Shown here one piece after another: positions 8,357 to 17,300 of a stretch of DNA of 24,961 bases (position 1 is the first letter of the stretch; the number at the start of each line of letters is the position of its first letter). The notes below the pieces were generated by a model, which did no database searches, had not been told where the DNA came from, and saw only the letters and a program-made list of their open reading frames with translations. Made by a program: the position numbers and the translations under genes. Where the stretch lies: the NCBI GenBank assembly GCA_023391415.1, contig JAEWAY010000023.1, positions 1 to 24,961 of the forward strand, in the 5' to 3' direction. The DNA comes from Bacteroidota bacterium (GTDB lineage: Bacteria > Bacteroidota > Bacteroidia > Cytophagales > Cytophagaceae).

Positions 8357-8378
8357 TCGAGTATTTTCTGATTTTTTT

Positions 8379-11300
8379 ATGAGTTTATCAAAATTAGCCG
8401 CTACGTTCAGGAGTCAGGCTGCTATCAATAATAACAACATCATCATAAACGCGGGGTCTTTTACCGATTCAGACCTGATCCCACCAGTTGGACTGGACGA
8501 TATGTTGTCCCAAAACTACAAACTTCCTCCTAATTCATATTTATGGATCGATACCTCCGGTACTTCTATCCCTGAACCTGTCGGGAATACACTTACGATC
8601 GCGAACGCGAAGGCGGCGATACTCAATGTAGAAAAGAGTAATACCGCGGTCACTTTGATTGTGACGGCGAATGACGCGGATGAAGTTCAGTTTACGATAC
8701 AGATCAATCTTTTCGACTGGACATTTGCCACTAGTTGGCAATATATGACAGGCGGCGTATTCGACAATCTCCCTTATACCTCGCCTTCCTTCATTTTCAG
8801 CACAAAGGAAGTAGCTGTTTTCAACTGGTGGCAAAAGAGTATTTCTTTAAAAGAAGGACAAAACTTCGCGGCCTTTATTACACTGACCCAATGGCTTCAG
8901 CCTGTTGTTGATTTCTTTACTTCCTGGACAGCATCCACAAAACTGGCTCTTGTCGGAAGTATAGACCCCTCTCAGGTCAACAACAAAGACATTATTTACC
9001 CGGAACTGGATCTTTTTGCGCATATTGATGCTACCCTGATATCATTAGGATTTCTGAAGGTCAGTAATCCTGGTGTAGGGTTTCAGATCAAAACGGTAGA
9101 AGAAATAGTCGAGGCGGAGCCTGAAGACGAAGGTGAGGCGTTGCTTCTGGAGGAAGAAACGGATGATGGGTTTGCGCCTAAAGAGGGGGAAATAGAAAAA
9201 ATTCAAACGCCTATTCTTTATTTTCGCTTGTTGCTCGCGGCAGGTGACGCTATTATTTTAGATTTCAGCGCGTCTGTTGAGTCAGGGGCTTCTGCGTTCG
9301 TACTAAACGTATCGTCTGATCCGGAAAAGCCACTTACTCCATACAATTTATTTTCTCTGATGGCCGGACAGAACTGGTTTCAGAATATCCCGCCCACTTT
9401 ACAACAGTTTCTCAATAGTATTGAATTTAAGGGGTTTAATACCTCTCTGGATTTTAATAAGGGGTTGACTATACATAGTGTCTCCGCACGTGTAGGATCA
9501 AATGGGGCATGGAGACTTTTCGATAATTTTGTTATTCAACAGTTTGATGTAAACTGGCTGATAATTGGTCCGGGCACTACCAATTCGCAAAGCTTATATT
9601 TCAGCGCCAGAGTTGATTTCTTCCCCACCATATTCCAGGGTGGTTTTGATGTGGAGATTACTTCGGATCTGACACTTTCGGCAGCCTTCGCGGGATCGGT
9701 TACGTTCAACAATTTATTATCGGCCATTACCGCGGGAGCTATCACCATCCCAGAAAATCTATTGCTCGTCGAGTTTACCGCTTTTGGTATCAATATGGAT
9801 ATCAACAGTAAGTATTACGAGTTTTACGCGAACGCGAATGTTGATCTTAATTTTATTACCAATATTTCCGTAACCGATGGAAGCTTGCGTTTGACTTCTT
9901 CCTCACCCGCGACTGGTACCGGCCCTGGCATATTTACAGCCCAGGTAATGGGCTTGTTCGCGATTGGTCAATTGCAGCTCAATGTAGCGGTATATTACAA
10001 TTCATCCAATGGATGGGACTTGAGTTTAGCTATGCCGCCAGGCAGTAGTTTAAACTTGGGCGAACTGATGACAGGATTGTTTAAAGCCATTAGTCTGCCA
10101 ACTAGTTTTTTGCCAGATAGCCTCAGTATTACACAGTTTTCACTGGATGCTACTATACCTGGCGGATCAGAAAAAAGTAGCTATGAGGTAAGAGGAGGGG
10201 TACAATGGATATTTACATTCCCTGTTATAGAGCAGAAAGTTAATATTATAGCTAACCTCCGGCTGAAGTATGTAGCCGCTGCTAATAATTCAAATTCAGG
10301 TGAATACTCTGGCGGTGTGCTGGGAAGTATTACCCTGGAATACTTTAACGCTACCGTCGACATCAGTTATAACTTCTCAGAAAATAACCAGCAGCTCGCT
10401 ATCACCTGGGAAGGCTTCACGGCCATGTACGATGTAAGCGGCCAAAGCCGTACCATTGTGTTTTCTATCAAGAACTGGTCATTGGGCGGATTGATTACAT
10501 CGTTTATGAAGATGTTGTTCAATCCCACATTTGAACTGGACGCGCCATGGGATATACTCAACAAGATAAGCCTTGATGGTTTCTCGGTAACTTATAATCT
10601 CGATAACAAGGATATAACGGTAAATTACAAGTTGCCCAAAACACTTGACCTGATTTTTATCAATATCAATGGTATTAAGCTTACCAAAAACCAAAAGGGC
10701 GTATTCATATCCTTTGATGGTAGCTCGGTCGTGCCATCCATCAATGATAGCAACCTGTTTAAGCCAGACAGTGGTGGGCAGGATATTCAGAAAATGCCTG
10801 ATGTGCCGGGACAAGGTACTCAGTATTTCGACCTGCGTCTGCTGGCGATGGGGCAGCATGTAGAGTTGGCCAATGCCGCGGGATACAATTCTATCAAGGA
10901 TGTAACAAAAGCTATGCGGGAAGCCTTTGCCGAACCCAAGCCGGGGACGGTACCGGTAGGTCCCGGGTCAGGCAATAGCTTACTGAAGTTTAACGAAGAT
11001 AGTAATTGGCTCATCGCGACCAATTTTGGTATTCTAAACGCGGGTACAAAGGAGAAGCCCGCGTGGACTTTGGATATGCAGGTGGTGTTTAACGATCCGA
11101 ATCTGTATGGCTTGCGTATCGCCATGGCTGGAGGTAAGGCCAAAGTGTTTGAAGGGCTCGACTTTGAGATCATGTACAAAAAGATCTCAGACTCCATTGG
11201 CGTATATCAGATGGATCTGACCCTGCCCAATGTACTCCGTTATCTGCAATTTGGCGCGGTCAATATCACTCTGCCTTCTATTGGTATTGAGATATATACC

Positions 11301-14300
11301 AATGGCGATTTCATGGTAGACGTCGGCTTTCCTTATAACATGGATTTTTCCCGCTCGTTTACCTTGCAGGCCATTGTTCCTCCAGGTATACCCGCTATGG
11401 GTTCGGGTGGGTTTTATTTTGGCAAACTTAGCGGCGCTACTTCCATCAAAGTACCTAAAACCAATTACGGCAACTTTAATCCAGTGATTGTATTTGGTAT
11501 CGGCTTGCAGGCAGGGGTAGGGTATAGTGTGAACTACGGTATCCTCAAAGCTGGTTTCAGCGTGACGATGTTTGGTATCATCGAGGGGGTTCTCGCCGCG
11601 TACCATCCATACACTGGCGCTTTGCAAGAGAGCAATAAGGAGCAAGTAGATACTTCATATTATTATTATCTGCAGGGCACTATCGGTATTATTGGCAAAT
11701 TGTACGGTTCCATTGATTTTGGTATTATTTCGGCCAATGTAAACATTACGGTAATGGTATACGCGCAGGCCACATTTGAAGCGTATAATAAAATACCGCT
11801 GGCTATTGTGGCGTCTGTAGACGTGAGGGTTGCCGCTAAGCTGAACCTTGGTATTTTTTCCATTACGATCCACTTTACCTTTACCGCTCGTATTCGATTC
11901 GATCTGACCATTGGTACGGACCAGACCGCCATGGCGCCATGGAACAATAATCTGGGCATGGCGGAGACCGCCGCGCTCCGGTTGTCGGCATCGGCGCCCA
12001 GGCTCATGCCGCGCCGCGCTACGCGACCCATGCATTATCAATCTGCGCTAAAGGTAGAAGGAGCGGACGCGCGGCCTACGTTGAAGCTGTACTTCGTGCC
12101 GCATTTAACGGTAGCGGGACCTGAAAATAGCGACCTGAAAGAGCAGACAGCGAGATATGTAGCTACCTTGTTCATCGACGCGCCGAGCCAGTCGGAGAAT
12201 GGCGATCACGCTACCACTTCTTTTGAATATTTGTGCGCTGACTTTTTCCGTTGGCTTGTACTGAACTATATTGATCAAACACCTGCGCGATCTACTCGCG
12301 CGGAAGTAGACTCAGAAGGTGTTTCCAAAGCTGATCTGGAAGAGTTAATTGGCTTTCTTTCTAATGAAAACAATCCTTTTCCCATACCAACGGATCGGTT
12401 GCTCAGCTTCCTGAAAAACAACTTCCAGGCAGTGAATGTCCAACTGCTGCAAAGTGACTTATCAGCGGCGGCCATCTTTCCCATGTTCTTTGATCTTGAA
12501 CTGCGAGTGCCGGATATATCGCTGGATATTCCATTCAGTAAATACAATATGGCTACCGAAGAATACTTGTCAGCCGTAAAAGAATGGTTTTCCGAACTGG
12601 CTGTACAGGTACAGGAAGAAACAGCTTCCTCCGCCAGACGTCTGTCGGCCGCGTCCGCTGAATCCTGGAGCATGTCTACCTTTGTGTTTGAAGATTACTT
12701 CGTGTTGCTGGGCAAGCAATTAGCAGGCTACGCGTCCGACGCTATGGACAACTTTACCTACCGCCTGAACAATGGTAACAGCCTGTCGGCTATGGTGAAC
12801 TGGGCCAATAGTATTACCGTAAACGGCGCGGGCAATAAGGTAAAGGTTCAGGACGTGGCTTTAGCTAACCAAACGCGCCCACTTGCCGGTAATAATCCGA
12901 TAGCGATTACTGGAGTCATGCACGATATCGGGGAAGGGGACACCTTCGCGACGATCGCCGCCCTATACGCGATTCCCCCGGCGATGTTGATTATGGAGAA
13001 CGGTAATGTGCCCGGACTACTGGAGCCGCAAACCCTTACCTATAATGGTGACTCTTACTATGTACAAGCTACGGATACCATCAGCGCCGTGGCTGCCGGA
13101 TTGAATACCAGTCTGGATGACTTGGCTGCTGATACAAGCTTTCAGGACACGGCCATACTCTCATCTGATCACTGGCTGATTATTGGCGGGGCGATCTATA
13201 CGGCCCAAAATGAAGATACCTTTAGCAGTATAAGCGCTACTGTGTACAATGGTTTGGATGTAAGTGAATTGTTGACGCGAAATCAGCTAACTCCCGGATT
13301 GTTTATCGCTGGTAATAGCTTTGAATATGATGGTAGAAAATATACGATTGAGCCCGGTGATACCCTGGTCAGTATGGCGACCGCGCTTTCCGGACAAGGC
13401 TCCATCGTTACACCGCGAGACCTCGCCAACAGTGATCAGGTGCAGGCGCAGCGTGTACAGCCATTGGGACAGGTACTTGTACAGCCTTTCATACACATTA
13501 CGGCTGCTTTTACCGATGCCGCGCGGGCCGATTCGCTCGACACGCTGGCGAGCCGATACAATACCACAGCCGCGGTGCTGGCATTAAACTATGCCAACCA
13601 ACAACAGGACAACTTGTTTTATAATGGAGAAGGGTACACCAATGTAAATATTCCAGGCCTGCGGTATCTTGATGTTGGCAGTATACTTGAATACTTTACT
13701 GATAACAATTCGTATAGTCAGTTGTCGGGAATGGTATCGCGTTATCAGTTGCACGGTATGCGTCTGCCTACCAATCTGCCTGGAATTACTCTTTCTCCCA
13801 ATGCTCCCTGTACGGGCGACAATTGCGCTCTCTACGCGCTCACAGGACAGGAATTCGCGTTGCCGTCGGACGTAGCCGAAGGCTTCTCTATTCAGCTTGT
13901 TAACAATTCATTAGACTGGTTGGAGTTTAATGGCAAATCCATGATGGAAGAAGGTGGCGATATCCTCAATGTACAATTAACGGCTGAGGATATCACGCGA
14001 ATCAATACATTGCTCCACTACGCGCGGACAACAGGTATCCGGCCTGATGTGCTGGAACTGACTCCCATGAAGCCTTTCAACCTACAGCCAGTTCAATATA
14101 CATTCCAGACCACTACACAATGGAAAACATCCGGAGCGCTTAACCTGCCATATGGCGCGCCCGATGGACAAAACAACCTGTCGCCGCTGATCTGGCAATT
14201 CCCTTCAGGCCTACTCAACCAATTAGCGCTACCGAAAGAGCAAGGATCAAAATTTAGCGTCCAGATCGGACAATACGACGCGGCCAAGGGGGTAATGGAT

Positions 14301-17300
14301 TACTGGCCATCTTCTTATTATGGATGGAGTACCATGGTTGATATAGAGATCAAGCTGCTGGACACCGACTCGAGCGCTCCCGTAAACGCGTACAGCTATG
14401 AGCTGTTGGGCGCGGGCGAAGCGGGCGCCGTCATTTTGCAAAGGTTATTACTGGACCTTGACCCTGAATCGGCTGTAAATAACTCGGATAAGATAGTAGA
14501 TGTACAATGGTTGTATGAAGGATCGGACGGCTTGCTATCCGTAGGCATGGAGCACATGAAAACGTTTATCGTGCAGGCTAACCTGTCCACTGAAACCAAC
14601 CCCGAGCCCACCAGTTTAAGGGCTTCCGCGAAGGCGGAGGAAGAGTCCGCGCCCGTCACAGGGGTGCTTAACAGTATCTACGATTTCATACGCCTGTTGT
14701 GGGAGTGTAGCGTTACGCGTTCCGGAGGCTATTACCTCATGTACAATGAAACCGAAAGCGATACCGGTTTTCCCGCTACTGTATTCGGCAAAGGCGACGC
14801 CGCTACTGTACGTTTGTTGGTGACTTATAGTGACCAGTACCAAAATAAGCCTACCAATTACATGAACCGAGCGGTAACGGCTGATAAGATTGACGCCGAC
14901 TCTTGCGTGGTATACGCGCGAAGCGAAATGCAGGAATGTTTTTACTATGTAGACTCGCCTGACGATACCATTCACGCGGTTGCTAGCCGCTTCAACATAT
15001 TGCCGGCGTTGCTGGTAGAACTGAATAAAAAAGTACCGCTAAACACAAAAGCGGATTCCGCGTATCCCATACCTGTGATCCGCTTTAGAGGGCTGGTATG
15101 CGAAGTCGGTACCGCGGGACCTGGCAATACGCTTGATTCCATTGCCGCGTATTATGACGCTGACGCGACAGCGATACAGCGACTCAATCCGGGTGTTAGC
15201 GACTGGAACAAACTGACGATGTGGCAACTGGTGCTATTGCCCGAAGTGAAATATACCATAAGCGCCACAGGGAAGGCGGGTACCACATTCGAAACAATCG
15301 CCGCGTACTACTTTATTGATATGGCTGCTCTGGCCTGGGCGGCCAAAGATGTGGTCAATATCTTCGTAAATTCGGCCAAACTCGCTATTAATGACCAGAT
15401 TTTGTATAAGGTAGCGGCTGTACCGCAGGGTACCGCTGGTTTTGATCTCAGTCGTGCCAATCCCAATCCGGACCCTGATCATCAACCGAAGGTCACTGAC
15501 CCCGACTACGCGAAGGTATACCTGAACAATATGTACAACCTGCTTAGTTATCAGGTAGTGGAAAATAGTTGGTTTACGGAAAGTATTGTCGGCTTACCGG
15601 CGGGGCCCGCTAAGCCACAATCTCAAGACGATGTACTGGGTAAAACAGAGGATAATGGCCAGGACGATCCGATATGGTATTATAATCAGGTAGTGCCCAT
15701 CGCCCAATTTGCCAAACCGAATCCGTTTATGACTTACCCCAGCGGTTATCCGCGGGAAGAGGACAATCCTTATCGTGGTATAGGCCATCAGGTACAGGTG
15801 CATTTTGACTGGGTAGACTATTATGGCAATGTAACCGCTACACCGTTCAGTAATCCACAACTGGATCCTGCCACACCGGTCAATAATCCGCCTATACAAG
15901 CGGGCTATGTAGACGAACTGAAAGGACTTGGCAAATGGCCGAGTGTGGAACTTAGCTATGTATTTGATCTGGATAGAGAGAATCAGCCTGAGTTGAAGCT
16001 GGAGTTTAATTTTAATATTCAGCGTTACAACGATTTGCCGGATGTGCCGGCAGATCAGCAGCAGGATTGGAAACAGAACGCGGCCAATGATTTGCTGGTG
16101 TATACGGATATTTATTATCAGTTGACACAGTTGAACCCGGTAGATGGGAACAATACATTGACCATTACGCTAAGTACATCGCTTACACCGGGCAAAAATG
16201 TAAACTTAGAGGGTGATCAATACCACCAGTTGCTCCAGTTTGTAAAAGACATTTATACCTATCTGTCCGCGCGTAGCGCTGGTAATCAGGCGGTGGCTCC
16301 AGCAATGCATCCGCTAACTCATCCGATTCATGTCGCTGATATTGATACCCGTTCTATTTTGCAGTTGACCGTCAATCTTGATTTTTACCGCGATGTACAT
16401 TATGTGCATACGGACTTTAAAGAAAGTGATCTGGTAACACGGGCGCTTACCCAGGTGAAACCAAAGACAATGTCAACAACAGCGGGACAAGGCGCTGACC
16501 CGCGGTATAGCCTGAACGAGTTTGCCGCCCGGTTTGAAGCAGCCTTTTTAAGTCCCGGCGATTATGAGCTGAAGGTCGCGATCGGTACCAACGCGGCGAC
16601 GGCTGGGGGAGGCGATAATCAGGCTATATATGTGGCGCGCATGGGCTCGCGATCCGGTCAGGGTATCTACTGGAAGGTAAACCAGGCGGGTACGTATAAG
16701 CTGACCACAGATTCCATTGACCAACTTACGGGTGCCGGTGTACCGGCGGAGGTTACCAGCGCGATTGCCAGTCTTGTAGGTATATTGTATACCAGCAGGG
16801 ATTTGTTTGACGAAGCTTTGCGAAAACAACTATCATCGGAACAGTTTGATCAATACCGCGTTGCTGTCTACACGTATAGCTTGCTTAACGCGGTGTTCTA
16901 CGCGCCCAAGCCGCTATCTACCAGCCTGGTTTCCAAAAGCGGTGTGCCGATTGGCAGTTATGTGACAGGCGAGGGGCTGGATTACAGCGAAACCGAAGCG
17001 CGGACTTTTACTGGTATAGATATGGATACCTGGGGCGCTCAGGCGTTGAACGCTATTGATGTGTTCCTGAGCGCTGATTATGCCATACCCGCTTTCCTCG
17101 TGGATCAGTTAAAAGCAGACAGCGAAAAAGCATGGCTGGAAGAGCGGAACATTGAAGCTACTACATTCCTGCAAGCTATTACCAATGCCAAGACTACATT
17201 GGCCGCCGCTATCGCCGAGGAAATAAGACCGATACTCACAGCGCCTTATGTGGCCTGCGAGACAGGTGACCATACCAGTCTGGATAACGCGAAAGAAAAA

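Noticed and set aside
9708..10641. CRISPR or DNA-level tandem repeats in the giant gene
   Set aside because: The repetition is only at protein level; no regularly spaced identical DNA repeats are present anywhere in the window.
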